Shown: one piece after another, positions 8,903 through 16,582 of the stretch
Position numbering within the stretch: the stretch's first letter is position 1
How the letters are laid out: every line of letters starts with the position of its first letter
Origin: Peribacillus acanthi
Lineage (GTDB): Bacteria > Bacillota > Bacilli > Bacillales > DSM-1321
Reading direction: 5' to 3'
Assembly: GCF_003073175.1 (NCBI RefSeq)
Contig: NZ_QBBX01000017.1
Coordinates: forward strand, 1 to 64,000
Length of the DNA stretch: 64,000 nt
Notes under the pieces: generated by a model
The model's input: the letters and a program-made list of their open reading frames with translations, nothing else
The model's database searches: none
What the model was told of the DNA's origin: nothing
Made by a program: the position numbers and the translations under genes

Positions 8903-9280
8903 CTAACCGTATGTTTCATAAGAAATCTCCATTAAAATTTTTTCGTATGACTTTATTATCCTCCAAAGTGCCTCATATTCTGACGAATCAGGTTTGCACT
9001 TGTCTAATTCAACAAACATACTTATTAAAGATTTTTTTACTTTAACCTCTTTATCGGCTTGTTTTTCTGTATTTCTCCTATCTTGATACATAATGAGGTG
9101 TTCTTTAAAATTCCTTCTTGCTTCTGTAAGGGAATAATCACCATTTGGTCCTCCCCACACTTCATCCGCATTTGGGTCGTCTTGTCCATCGTCTTCCCAA
9201 TGACAAAGTTCGCATATGTCAAATATTCTACGTTCTTCGATTGTTGGAAAGCCACAACAAGGACACTTTTCACGCTTCAA
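8903..9280 (-). CDS. CPCC-family cysteine-rich protein
   Basis: The 125-aa protein opens with CPCCGFPT, followed by CELCHWEDDGQDD and GGPNGDYSLTEARRNF. This is the CPCC-domain pattern, probably binding one zinc through the two CxxC pairs. Family members are small and occur near toxin/immunity loci; their activity is not known. It lies between DUF4275 and the 231-aa gene, about 30 bp from the latter. Confidence 0.75.
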   Translation of the reverse strand: MKREKCPCCGFPTIEERRIFDICELCHWEDDGQDDPNADEVWGGPNGDYSLTEARRNFKEHLIMYQDRRNTEKQADKEVKVKKSLISMFVELDKCKPDSSEYEALWRIIKSYEKILMEISYETYG

Positions 9281-9313
9281 TCTAATCTCTCCCTTTATTC
9301 AGATTAACCTTTT

Positions 9314-10009
9314 TTAACGCAAATGACGTTTATACTGCTTAAATGCCTTTTGTGGTGGAATCCCTACCGTTTCATCAGGTACATAACAATCTCTATCGTG
9401 ATATGGCATTTCTAACTCTTCCCATTCAAAATCATCCTCAACACATTTAATAAATAAATCGTAACCCTCACCATCTGAAGGGGATAACCCTAACCTTACT
9501 TCTTTATGCTTTAATGCAACATCAATTGCTTCTTTAAGTTCGATTAAAGCTGTTCGATTGGCAATAAGATAGGCATTACTATGCCACATCTGTTGTCCAA
9601 ATATATGGCACAAAGGGGTCGGTTCATCCTCTTCATAAAAACGATTCTTATATGCTTGATTTAGCTGTTCAAGTACGGTTTCGGGGCTATAAATATCTAA
9701 ATAGGTGTCCATACCACTTTCCCAATACCTTTGTCCACCACCCCAAAACTGTGAAACAAAGTCATCATATAAATGATTGTTCTCCACAAATAAATATCTT
9801 TCCAAGGCATCTTCTAAATCCCCAATATAATAATAGCTGTGTATTTGTATTTCTTCCTTTTTATAAATAAAATGATAAAGAGTATCCGCTATTTTTTCGC
9901 TTTCCAGCAAATCAAAATTATTTTTCTTTGTACTTTTAGGCTTTAATCCCCCATTTATAAACGGTGTTTCTGGAATATAAATAGCTGTGAACAATTTTAC
10001 ATCTGACAT
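9314..10009 (-). CDS. 231-aa protein, paralogue of the gene at 57316
   Basis: I do not recognise the family. The protein is soluble and rich in aromatics, with IADTLYHFIYKKEE, SYYYIGDLEDALERY, FVSQFWGGGQRYW and a conserved end WEELEMPYHDRDCY. A clear paralogue lies at 57316-58011, with long identical stretches including LSPSDGEGY. In both places it is divergent from a DUF3885 gene with about 90 bp between them, so the pair shares a promoter region and probably works together, perhaps in immunity (inference). Confidence 0.6.
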   Translation of the reverse strand: MSDVKLFTAIYIPETPFINGGLKPKSTKKNNFDLLESEKIADTLYHFIYKKEEIQIHSYYYIGDLEDALERYLFVENNHLYDDFVSQFWGGGQRYWESGMDTYLDIYSPETVLEQLNQAYKNRFYEEDEPTPLCHIFGQQMWHSNAYLIANRTALIELKEAIDVALKHKEVRLGLSPSDGEGYDLFIKCVEDDFEWEELEMPYHDRDCYVPDETVGIPPQKAFKQYKRHLR

Positions 10010-10097
10010 TTATAGACACCTCCTGAACCAATATTACCTCAAATCCTATTTTTACAAAGTACGCAATTATTAACCAAATATTATTTGGAGGAACAAT

Positions 10098-10769
10098 ATG
10101 ATAAACTTTTTATCCCGATTTATGAAAGAGCATTTTGACAACCTTACTCTAAGACCGCCCCTATTTTATTCATGGGAATACGGTATCCGTTTTGAAATTT
10201 CTATGCCCTGGATACAACATGAAGATAAGGACAATCTTCAGCAAATCGAAGAAAGAATTAATGGCATATTCAATAAAGTTTTTCATGATACCGATGAAAT
10301 GTTACTGGTCACTGACATTCATTGTGAGAAGAACGATACCTTTTTACAAAAGAGACCAACAAAGGTCTATCAAAAATATATAAAAGACAAGGAATTAAGG
10401 CGAAAACTGCAACATAGGGTGTTACCAAGTGTTTTCTTAGAAGATGAAGACGGTGAAGATTACGAAGAAATGGTCACGCACCGATTTGCTCTGTCCTGTG
10501 AAAAGAGCAACATTCGTTATAAACCGCTCTTAACTGCTATTAGTTATGAGGATTTTCCACATCCATCCCAAATTCTAAAAGGATTCTACCGCCCTGGTAT
10601 TGACATTTATTTTATAAATGTTACAAAGAAAATGATTTACCACCTATATGATGACCGAGGCTGTGACGTTATCGCCTCAAAAAAAGAAGATTTACATTCA
10701 CTTTATGAAGAACTAAATGATTGGATTTTAGACTATGACCGAGAACAGATTGATAAGATATTCAAATAA
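10098..10769 (+). CDS. DUF3885 family protein, copy 1
   Basis: This 223-aa protein fits DUF3885: PPLFYSWEYGIRFEI near the start, then QKRPTKVYQKYIKD, YEDFPHPSQILKGF and HLYDDRGCDVIAS. The function is unknown. TTTGGAGGAACAAT before ATG is a good ribosome binding site. Copy 2 at 58099-58764 has the same context. In this copy the gene is followed by the attenuator/86-aa unit, which copy 2 lacks. Confidence 0.8.
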   Translation: MINFLSRFMKEHFDNLTLRPPLFYSWEYGIRFEISMPWIQHEDKDNLQQIEERINGIFNKVFHDTDEMLLVTDIHCEKNDTFLQKRPTKVYQKYIKDKELRRKLQHRVLPSVFLEDEDGEDYEEMVTHRFALSCEKSNIRYKPLLTAISYEDFPHPSQILKGFYRPGIDIYFINVTKKMIYHLYDDRGCDVIASKKEDLHSLYEELNDWILDYDREQIDKIFK

Positions 10770-10780
10770 TCTATTTGCTG

Positions 10781-10786
10781 TATAAT
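10781..10786 (+). promoter_or_regulatory. Candidate -10 box of the attenuator cassette
   Basis: A perfect TATAAT preceded directly by TG lies 32 bases before the upstream ORF. The paralogous position near 58773 reads TATGAA, without the box. No good -35 element is seen at 17 bp, so this may depend on the TG extension. Confidence 0.4.
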
Positions 10787-10817
10787 TAAAGGAAAACATC
10801 TACAAGAGGTGATTACC

Positions 10818-10862
10818 TTGGACCTTCTCACCACATTTCTTGCCATCAGGCTCTGCCTGTAG
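10818..10862 (+). CDS. 14-aa upstream ORF (leader peptide)
   Basis: The peptide is MDLLTTFLAIRLCL. The TTG start follows GAGGTGAT at 10806-10813, an eight-base match to the 16S anti-Shine-Dalgarno. The last codons (AGG CTC TGC CTG) are uncommon in AT-rich Bacillus and the stop TAG is at 10860-10862. The coding part overlaps the 5' arms of both predicted stems of the RNA fold, so a ribosome on this ORF would open them. This is the arrangement of translational attenuators upstream of inducible genes. Confidence 0.6.
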   Translation: MDLLTTFLAIRLCL

Positions 10863-10926
10863 GGGTCTAATTTTTCTTTGGGGGACTTTTACAGGCTAAG
10901 CCATTTCCCAAGGAGTGTGATGGCAA
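10840..10926 (+). promoter_or_regulatory. Predicted pseudoknotted RNA switch occluding the ribosome binding site
   Basis: Pairing read by eye: stem P1, TTGCCATCA (10840-10848) with TGATGGCAA (10918-10926), ends one base before the AUG. Stem P2, 10855-10867 with 10884-10896 (GCCTGTAGGGGTC with GACTTTTACAGGC), has 13 pairs including three G-U, extended below by GGCT/AGCC. The P2 loop CTTTGGG (10876-10882) can pair with CCCAAGG (10907-10913), which holds the Shine-Dalgarno AAGGAG. A competing hairpin CAGGC-TCT-GCCTG (10847-10859) excludes P2. No known riboswitch class is recognised. Confidence 0.6.
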
Positions 10927-11187
10927 ATGAAATCGTATCAAAAAAGTCGTAGTCGTGCCTATTATCGTCACCATCGAAACAGAGTGATTCAACGTAAAAC
11001 AAAGATTGCAGAACAAACTGGATGGCAATCTCGTTTTACTGGATATTTTGCAAAGGGAAAAGTGCATTGCTCGTGTTGGATGTGTTCCCAAAAGACGAAA
11101 AAAGATGGATTTCCTCATTCACAAAACATTCAATTGGAACGCTTAAACAGTCAATTATATGATTACTTTAGCGAAGGGGAATTTTAA
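10927..11187 (+). CDS. 86-aa basic protein with CxCxxC motif, downstream of the RNA switch
   Basis: The first half is strongly basic (SYQKSRSRAYYRHHRNRVIQRK). The middle has CSCWMCSQKTKKDGF, a possible zinc knuckle, and the end is acidic and helical. Similar small proteins occur in other Firmicutes as far as I recall, without assigned role. Charge and size suggest RNA or ribosome binding (inference). AAGGAG lies 11 bases before ATG, within the predicted occluding fold. The strong terminator at 11197 closes the unit. An out-of-frame ATG at 10920 would give only 10 codons. Confidence 0.7.
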   Translation: MKSYQKSRSRAYYRHHRNRVIQRKTKIAEQTGWQSRFTGYFAKGKVHCSCWMCSQKTKKDGFPHSQNIQLERLNSQLYDYFSEGEF

Positions 11188-11196
11188 TCGTTTAAT

Positions 11197-11230
11197 GAGC
11201 AGGGTGATAGTTCTTCCCTGCTCTTTCATT
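11197..11230 (+). terminator. Intrinsic terminator of the 86-aa gene
   Basis: GAGCAGGG and CCCTGCTC form an 8-bp stem, followed by TTTCATTATTTTG. It lies ten bases after the stop codon. A related but different hairpin follows DUF3885 copy 2. Confidence 0.8.
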
Positions 11231-11252
11231 ATTTTGTAGTCTTACGTCTCCA

Positions 11253-11684
11253 TCAGCTATAAACATAAAGGTCAAAATCCACATCTGCCCCTATGGAATC
11301 GGCAAAATGAATAAATCTCCTATCTAAATACATAGCTGGTTTTTCATTATTTTCTATCTGAATAACTATGGTAAATCTATAAGCTAACTCATCATTTTCC
11401 CTTAACTGATTTAACTCTTCTTCCTTCCCCTCCAATTGATTCAAAACGAAATCTAATTGTTCACTAATATCATAAGACTGCTCGTAATCTGTACCTAACT
11501 CCCAACTTGTATATTGCCGATAATGCGTTCCTCTCGAAATCACATTAGGATTAGGTGGTCTTTTAATAGCTTCACCTTTTTTATATGTCCTTGTCGGCTT
11601 GATTCCTAATACATTTGTAAAATGTTCAATAGAAAATTCATCTGCCTTCGCTGAAAAATAAACCTTTACATTCGTTTTCTCCAT
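11253..11684 (-). CDS. DUF4279 domain protein
   Basis: The 143-aa protein matches DUF4279: an initial beta strand VKVYFSAKADEFS, then VLGIKPTRTYKKGE, YTSWELGTDYEQSYDISEQ and a final ADVDFDLYVY. Members are found in immunity-gene clusters and are thought to be small alpha/beta domains; no activity is known. It is followed on the same strand by DMP19-like and DUF5071 genes upstream. Confidence 0.75.
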   Translation of the reverse strand: MEKTNVKVYFSAKADEFSIEHFTNVLGIKPTRTYKKGEAIKRPPNPNVISRGTHYRQYTSWELGTDYEQSYDISEQLDFVLNQLEGKEEELNQLRENDELAYRFTIVIQIENNEKPAMYLDRRFIHFADSIGADVDFDLYVYS

Positions 11685-11702
11685 TTATAAGCTCCCTAAT
11701 AT

Positions 11703-12092
11703 TCATTCAAACATCTGTACAATCTCCAGTGCAATTTCATCAAGTTCTTCTAACTTTTCTCCTGCTGTCGGACTTTCAGCAAGTCTTATTAAATCCCTTT
11801 TAAATTGCATTCTTAAATCCTCTGGCAATCTTTTCACCAAAATTATTAAACACCAATACTTCCAAACGTCATCATTAGTGGCTAAAACCTCTTTAATCAG
11901 TGGTACAATTTCATCTGGACAAGTCAATAGTAGTTCTGAAACTTCCTCTGCTATCGGCCAGTTCATGTCCTGAATCCATTCCATAAGACCTGGTAACAAA
12001 GGAACGAGTTCTTTTCTACTTAGGTTCTTTAATTGGTTTACTCTTTCGGAGTCATGCTTATCTCTTGGTAGATATTCAGTGTAATTTTTCAT
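11703..12092 (-). CDS. DUF5071 (HEAT-like) protein
   Basis: The 129-aa all-helical protein fits DUF5071: YLPRDKHDSERVNQL at the start, WPIAEEVSELLL, DEIVPLIKEVL and DDVWKYWCLIILVKRLP. The helical pairs resemble two or three HEAT-like repeats. The family is known from immunity-type loci. It ends 18 nt before the DUF4279 start, so the two are likely cotranscribed. Confidence 0.75.
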   Translation of the reverse strand: MKNYTEYLPRDKHDSERVNQLKNLSRKELVPLLPGLMEWIQDMNWPIAEEVSELLLTCPDEIVPLIKEVLATNDDVWKYWCLIILVKRLPEDLRMQFKRDLIRLAESPTAGEKLEELDEIALEIVQMFE

Positions 12093-12169
12093 TTTGCACC
12101 TTTAAGTTCATAATGTAATTTATAAATTTAGTTTATGTACAAACTTTTTTCACTGCTTCAATAAAAGAA

Positions 12170-12658
12170 TTAATCATCAACAACTTTAATTAAATCGGTG
12201 TGTATCATTACAAAGTAGGTTTCGATTAATTCTCTCAATTTTTCATTGAGGTTATAATATTCTCCGTTCGCTTTTTCGATAACGCTATAAAACTTATTTT
12301 CATCTATTTCATTATTTTCCAAAGCAATGTACAATCTCCACATTTCCTCGCCATATGTTTTTTCAATCTCGGCATACTCATGAGCATCTATTTTTTCAAG
12401 AACATCGATTAGTTCTTCCAAATATCGAGTGATTCCTACTTCCTCTATATGGTCTGAATTCCACCTTAATAAACTTTCATGACCTCCACTTTCCATTTCC
12501 GAATAGTATTGAAGAACAATAAATGCTTCATATGCTATTTTATTTTCTGATGAGTAGCCAAATTCAATCAGCACATCACTAACAATGTTCCATATATCAT
12601 CTCGATTTAATAAGTCTCCTCTTTTTATTCTTGTCTTCTTATTCATGCTTAGAGTCAC
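12170..12658 (-). CDS. DMP19-like (DUF4375) protein
   Basis: The 162-aa acidic helical protein contains SEMESGGHESLLRW around residues 55-68. This resembles the NGGF-type core of the DMP19/DUF4375 family, DNA-mimic proteins in some bacteria. The assignment is by pattern only, and the typical N-G-G is altered. The high Glu/Asp content fits. It lies between DUF1835 and DUF5071 genes on the same strand. A start at the second Met (MNKK) is also possible. Confidence 0.5.
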   Translation of the reverse strand: MTLSMNKKTRIKRGDLLNRDDIWNIVSDVLIEFGYSSENKIAYEAFIVLQYYSEMESGGHESLLRWNSDHIEEVGITRYLEELIDVLEKIDAHEYAEIEKTYGEEMWRLYIALENNEIDENKFYSVIEKANGEYYNLNEKLRELIETYFVMIHTDLIKVVDD

Positions 12659-12728
12659 CTTTCTACCTTCATTTAAATACCTTTTTGGATAGAATCTCCA
12701 AAAATAAATTATATTCTTCAGCCAACCA

Positions 12729-13781
12729 TTAGCGTTTCAATCTCACACTGTAATATCTCATAGCCTTCAAATTACCTTCCATCTCAAAAACACCCTTTTC
12801 TATCAGCTTTCTTAGCCGATACTCAAAGAATGCATCCCCCATATATTGGTCTAAATGCCCTATCACTTCTCCTATTAGTCTTGCAGATTTCATAAAAGGT
12901 TCAGGTTCTTGTACTCTTTCTCGGTCAATCTGAAGTTTTTTCGCCATATTTATCATATATTGGTCGTAAAAGGCTTCTCTAACGCTCTTTATCTCTTCAT
13001 TTCTCCAGATACGCAAGGTTTCCTTGGAATCGGCAAGAGCCATCCATTCTTCCTCAAGTTCCTTTCTCTCGTACTCTGATAATGATTTTGATTGGTCTTT
13101 CTCGTAGATAACTTGCAATTGCTCTGGGGACATTTCTCCTGTTTGTAGAATAGTATATTGAATATCTGGTCGATTAAAATGTTCAGCATATGCCTTTGTT
13201 GCATTAATCACCTTGATTTCATTCGTTTTATTCCGCAATAAATATAGAACATATCGTAGTCCTGTCTGTTCATGAGTGTTATCAGCTACCCATAGCGTAA
13301 TTGGCACATTGTCAGGAACAGAATTTATTTGATTGACAGTGTTATAAAACCCCTGTTGATAATCTTGAAAATCGTCATCTTCGTCATTCATCACATTTTT
13401 CATCCATTGAAATCTTGCTTCTTGCCCATCACTTTCATGTAGTCGTTCAATAGGACCAATCGAGAATATATCCCAAAAGGAAATAACCTTTTCCCTCTTA
13501 GATAGGCCCATTTTCTTTAAAGCATATTTTAGTGACCCTGCACCAGAAAGCCCAAAGAGAATATGTACCTTTTGAAAAGTCTCTTCCTCCTTCGCTTCCG
13601 ACCGTTCCTTTGATAATTTGAACACCGTTTCGTATATGCTTTCCACGTCATTTATAAAATTCGTCTCTGAATAATCCGTTTCTTTTACAAGATTCAATCG
13701 GAATAAAATATGAAATAGTAGTGACTTTGCTTCGCCTTCAGGCAGTTCTTCAATGGATTTTTTCAACTTTTCTATTTCCAC
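12729..13781 (-). CDS. DUF1835/DUF3658 protein, copy 1
   Basis: About 70 residues of N-terminal helix precede the DUF1835 domain (VHILFGLSGAGSLKYAL, then ISFWDIFSIGPIERLHE). The rest includes WVADNTHEQTGLRYVLYLL and a C-terminal DUF3658-like part (LIGEVIGHLDQYMGDAFFEYRL). Function unknown. The start chosen is GTG at 13781, seven bases after GGGAGAG; a longer reading to 13835 lacks a ribosome binding site. The paralogue at 59208-60038 lacks the N-terminal extension. Confidence 0.75.
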   Translation of the reverse strand: MEIEKLKKSIEELPEGEAKSLLFHILFRLNLVKETDYSETNFINDVESIYETVFKLSKERSEAKEEETFQKVHILFGLSGAGSLKYALKKMGLSKREKVISFWDIFSIGPIERLHESDGQEARFQWMKNVMNDEDDDFQDYQQGFYNTVNQINSVPDNVPITLWVADNTHEQTGLRYVLYLLRNKTNEIKVINATKAYAEHFNRPDIQYTILQTGEMSPEQLQVIYEKDQSKSLSEYERKELEEEWMALADSKETLRIWRNEEIKSVREAFYDQYMINMAKKLQIDRERVQEPEPFMKSARLIGEVIGHLDQYMGDAFFEYRLRKLIEKGVFEMEGNLKAMRYYSVRLKR

Positions 13782-13878
13782 TATGCCACTCTCCCTATAT
13801 TCACCTATAAACTCAAATACTATGATTATCAGCAATTTACCACAGAAAATGAATTTTTAAATAAGTCTAAATCCATTC

Positions 13879-13904
13879 TATGTTATTATTTGGTATTAAG
13901 AAAG
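13879..13904 (+). repeat. 26-bp sequence repeated at 61313
   Basis: The core TTATTATTTGGTATT and flanks match 61313-61338 at 25 of 26 positions. Both copies lie on the plus strand 39-57 bp before a gene start and to the right of a DUF1835 paralogue, but the downstream genes differ. It may be a conserved promoter or a recombination join. Confidence 0.6.
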
Positions 13905-13960
13905 CCATTTATGAACTGCTTTAAAAAGGAAACAAAAACATAAATACGGAGGTATTTCTT

Positions 13961-14719
13961 GTGGAAAATTCAAATGAACATCAATATTTAAGGGGTTTAA
14001 GACTGGAACGTGACAGCATAGCTTCATTTGAGAACTACCCCTTTCGTTTACCAAGCATAAAGACTTTGGATGAACTATCCTTTCATCCAAATGTCACTTA
14101 TTTTGTTGGCGAAAATGGGATGGGCAAATCAACGTTATTAGAAGCCATTGCGATTAATACTGGATTTAATCCCGAGGGTGGTACTTTCAATTTTAACTTT
14201 TCAACCTATGATTCTCATTCTCCATTGGAAAAGTATATAAAATTAATAAGGGGATTCCAAAAACCAAGAGATGGATTTTTTCTACGGGCAGAGACTTTTT
14301 ATAATGTGGCTTCCAACATCGAAGCATTAGACAGTGAACCTGCTCCAGGACCACGAGTGATTGATTCCTTTGGGGGAGTGTCGCTTCATGAGCAGTCGCA
14401 TGGGGAATCCTTTTGGGCAACATTTATCAATCGTTTTGGGGGAAATGGCATTTATCTATTAGATGAACCAGAGGCCGCCCTATCCCCTCTTAGACAACTA
14501 TCCATGTTAGCCCACATTCATGAATTAGTCCGTCAAAATTCGCAATTTATTATTGCTACCCACTCTCCCATCATCATGTCGTATCCAAATGCTAAGATTA
14601 TCGAACTTACAGAGGAAGGGGCTAAAGAAACCACTCTTGAAGAAACGAACCATTATCATATCATGAAGCAGTTTTTTGACGATAAAGAAAGATTATTGCA
14701 TCATTTACTTAATAAGTAG
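13961..14719 (+). CDS. ABC-type AAA ATPase (RecF/SMC-like head)
   Basis: The 252-aa soluble ATPase has Walker A GENGMGKST (residues 50-58), a signature-like SHGES (146-150), Walker B IYLLDEPEAAL (164-174) and H-loop THSPI with His201. There are no membrane segments and no coiled-coil arm, so it is a short stand-alone ATPase of the AAA_21/AAA_23 type. Such proteins often partner a nuclease in defence modules, but none is adjacent here. GTG start with CGGAGG eight bases upstream. Confidence 0.8.
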   Translation: MENSNEHQYLRGLRLERDSIASFENYPFRLPSIKTLDELSFHPNVTYFVGENGMGKSTLLEAIAINTGFNPEGGTFNFNFSTYDSHSPLEKYIKLIRGFQKPRDGFFLRAETFYNVASNIEALDSEPAPGPRVIDSFGGVSLHEQSHGESFWATFINRFGGNGIYLLDEPEAALSPLRQLSMLAHIHELVRQNSQFIIATHSPIIMSYPNAKIIELTEEGAKETTLEETNHYHIMKQFFDDKERLLHHLLNK

Positions 14720-14759
14720 GATAATCTTATCAGTGAATGAATCGCAACTGAATTACACT

Positions 14760-14799
14760 CAGCCTGTATTTTTAACAATTTCCAAGCACATACAGGCTG
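14760..14799 (+). terminator. Hairpin after the ATPase gene
   Basis: CAGCCTGTAT and ATACAGGCTG are perfect 10-bp arms with a 20-nt loop. They lie between convergent genes. The T-run after the stem is weak on both strands. Confidence 0.5.
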
Positions 14800-14816
14800 T
14801 AATTTATAAATAACGT

Positions 14817-14951
14817 CTAAAAATTATGTCTTCCTTTCTTCTCTCTATTAACTACATAAAGTATTCCAGCTACCAAACAAAGAATAAGTGCCATATTAAT
14901 ACCGCCAAGATGTAAAAAACTTTTCATTAAAGCCATTAGAAAATTCATCAT
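14817..14951 (-). CDS. 44-aa small membrane protein
   Basis: A short ORF reading MMNFLMALMKSFLHLGG, then INMALILCLVAGILYVV, then NREKKGRHNF. One transmembrane helix is followed by a basic tail. GGGAG lies at a good distance before ATG, overlapping the end of the AraC gene. Not recognised; possibly a small regulatory or toxin-like peptide. Confidence 0.5.
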   Translation of the reverse strand: MMNFLMALMKSFLHLGGINMALILCLVAGILYVVNREKKGRHNF

Positions 14952-14956
14952 ATTAT

Positions 14957-15844
14957 CTACTCCCATTCTTCAAAAGATAAGTTGGTAGGTTCGTCTAAAA
15001 GGTCGGCAGAAAAATCAATGTTGGTCGTTGGTGTTTGTTTATCTACTTCCTCAAATTTAAGTTCATCAATCCATACCTGCCCTTTCCCCGAAAGTAAAAC
15101 ACCAAAAGCAATGACTGCACTGTTTTCAGGTACATCTAAAACAATATGATAATGATTCCATTCATTATTCCCTGTAATTGGGCGGTCACCCATATTATCG
15201 AATTGCAATACATCATGTAGTGCATCATCGACTCGCATCCAAAATCCACAAAATCCATCAACCCCTTTAGATTTTAAAAATCCAGAGAGCTTTAATCGTT
15301 TGCCAAGATACTTCTCGGCTTTAAATTCCTGCATCATTGTTGCAAACTCACCTTGAGATTGGGCAGTAACAGATTTTAGGAATCCAGATGCCCTCCCTTT
15401 ATGAGCGTTTTCTCTATCAATTCCCATCTGATAATTAAACGGATGACTCCCACTTAACTTCCATCCTTTTAATAGCTGTTCATTTTTCAACACGATTTCC
15501 TCCCTTTGTAAAGTTAATTTGCCTATCATTTTACGGTATTGTCCTGGCGGTAAATTGTAATATTTCTTAAATGAACGAGTAAATGATTCTTGCGTTTCAA
15601 AGCGATAATAGAGAGCGATATCTATTATCTTTTCATCCGTATAAAGTAACATGTTAGCTGAGTTAGCAATTCTTCTATAACGGATATATTCAGATGCAGT
15701 TATACCAACCTCTTTTTGAAAAACACGAAAAAAATGATATTTTGAAAATCCAGCAAACTGAGCAACACTTTCTAAAGATAGCTCTTCATGTAAGTTCACC
15801 TCTATATACTCAATCGTTTTCTGTATGATAGAACTATAGCTCAT
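14957..15844 (-). CDS. AraC-family transcriptional regulator
   Basis: The 295-aa protein has a two-HTH AraC domain at residues 1-110: ESVAQFAGFSKYHFFRVFQKEVG and IADIALYYRF-like second helix pair ending FKKYYNLPPGQYR. The C-terminal part (residues 130-280, with GFWMRVDDALHDVLQFDNMG and WIDELKFEEVD) resembles a jellyroll carbohydrate-binding-like effector domain seen in some Bacillus AraC proteins. It likely controls a target elsewhere. The small membrane ORF follows directly. Confidence 0.85.
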   Translation of the reverse strand: MSYSSIIQKTIEYIEVNLHEELSLESVAQFAGFSKYHFFRVFQKEVGITASEYIRYRRIANSANMLLYTDEKIIDIALYYRFETQESFTRSFKKYYNLPPGQYRKMIGKLTLQREEIVLKNEQLLKGWKLSGSHPFNYQMGIDRENAHKGRASGFLKSVTAQSQGEFATMMQEFKAEKYLGKRLKLSGFLKSKGVDGFCGFWMRVDDALHDVLQFDNMGDRPITGNNEWNHYHIVLDVPENSAVIAFGVLLSGKGQVWIDELKFEEVDKQTPTTNIDFSADLLDEPTNLSFEEWE

Positions 15845-15937
15845 TACATGAACCTCCTTACAAATAAGATAACAAAGAGAAAACTAATTTTTTTGACATA
15901 TATTGCTTTGTTTATCCATTTCTTCAATTTTTCACGC

Positions 15938-15966
15938 AAAAAAAGAGGGTTCACTTTCCCTCATTC
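15938..15966 (-). terminator. Intrinsic terminator
   Basis: On the minus strand GAGGG-AAAGTGAA-CCCTC is followed by TTTTTTT. It ends the unit with the small zinc protein and the 99-aa gene. Confidence 0.75.
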
Positions 15967-15990
15967 TGTTCGGCATTGGTTGAATTTTTG

Positions 15991-16167
15991 CTATTTGTCA
16001 TCCCTTTTATTAATGCAATCTTCGCAAATTAGTTCCCCTTCATTTTGTAGATATGCTTTTATTTCCGTCATTCCTTTTCTTTCTGGATACCGCATCTTTA
16101 CAAAAACCACCTCATTTCCTTTAATTTCTTTTTCGCAAATTGAACATTTAGGTGTTATTTTGAACAC
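15991..16167 (-). CDS. 58-aa zinc-ribbon-like protein
   Basis: The protein has CSICEK near the start and CEDC near the end, a two-CxxC zinc ribbon. The start is taken as GTG at 16167, six bases after GGAGGG; an ATG at 16194 would place that ribosome binding site inside the gene. Homologues are common in Bacillus, without known function. Confidence 0.6.
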   Translation of the reverse strand: MFKITPKCSICEKEIKGNEVVFVKMRYPERKGMTEIKAYLQNEGELICEDCINKRDDK

Positions 16168-16206
16168 AAATATCCCTCCATAACTTTCATTCATATATGT
16201 AAAAAC

Positions 16207-16506
16207 TCAAAACAATGTAAGGAAAAATGAGTTATGATATTCATTATCCGTTCTCCCACTAATACTCACATGTTTCTTTTCTCCTTTATCTTCCACTCGA
16301 ATATCCATCTCATCCATATGGCTAATGAGCCTGTTTAACTCCTCCACGATTTCTGTTCGTTGTGCTTCCATATGCACAGAACGTAAAGTGTTCAAGTTAT
16401 GTAAAATTTGTTCCATCTCTTCTTGTGTCGGCTCTCTATACACCTGCTCACATTTCGTTTCTAAAAGCCTATCAACTTCTTCTTGCGAAAGGTAATTCTC
16501 ACCCAT
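16207..16506 (-). CDS. Unrecognised 99-aa helical protein
   Basis: A charged, probably coiled-coil protein (SQEEVDRLLETKCEQ, EEMEQILHNLNTLR, VEELNRLISHMDEMD). No family recognised. AGGAGTGG-type sequence before ATG supports expression. The next gene on the strand starts about 40 bp downstream. Confidence 0.5.
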   Translation of the reverse strand: MGENYLSQEEVDRLLETKCEQVYREPTQEEMEQILHNLNTLRSVHMEAQRTEIVEELNRLISHMDEMDIRVEDKGEKKHVSISGRTDNEYHNSFFLTLF

Positions 16507-16582
16507 CTTTAAACCACTCCTGTTTATTTTCCCTTTTGTTTATATACGTTTAAATCTAACAGAATGTTTCTAAGTTTTTAAT

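Noticed and set aside
15848-16183. Plus-strand 111-codon ORF
   Set aside because: It runs across a terminator hairpin and antisense to the zinc-ribbon gene with its own good ribosome binding site.
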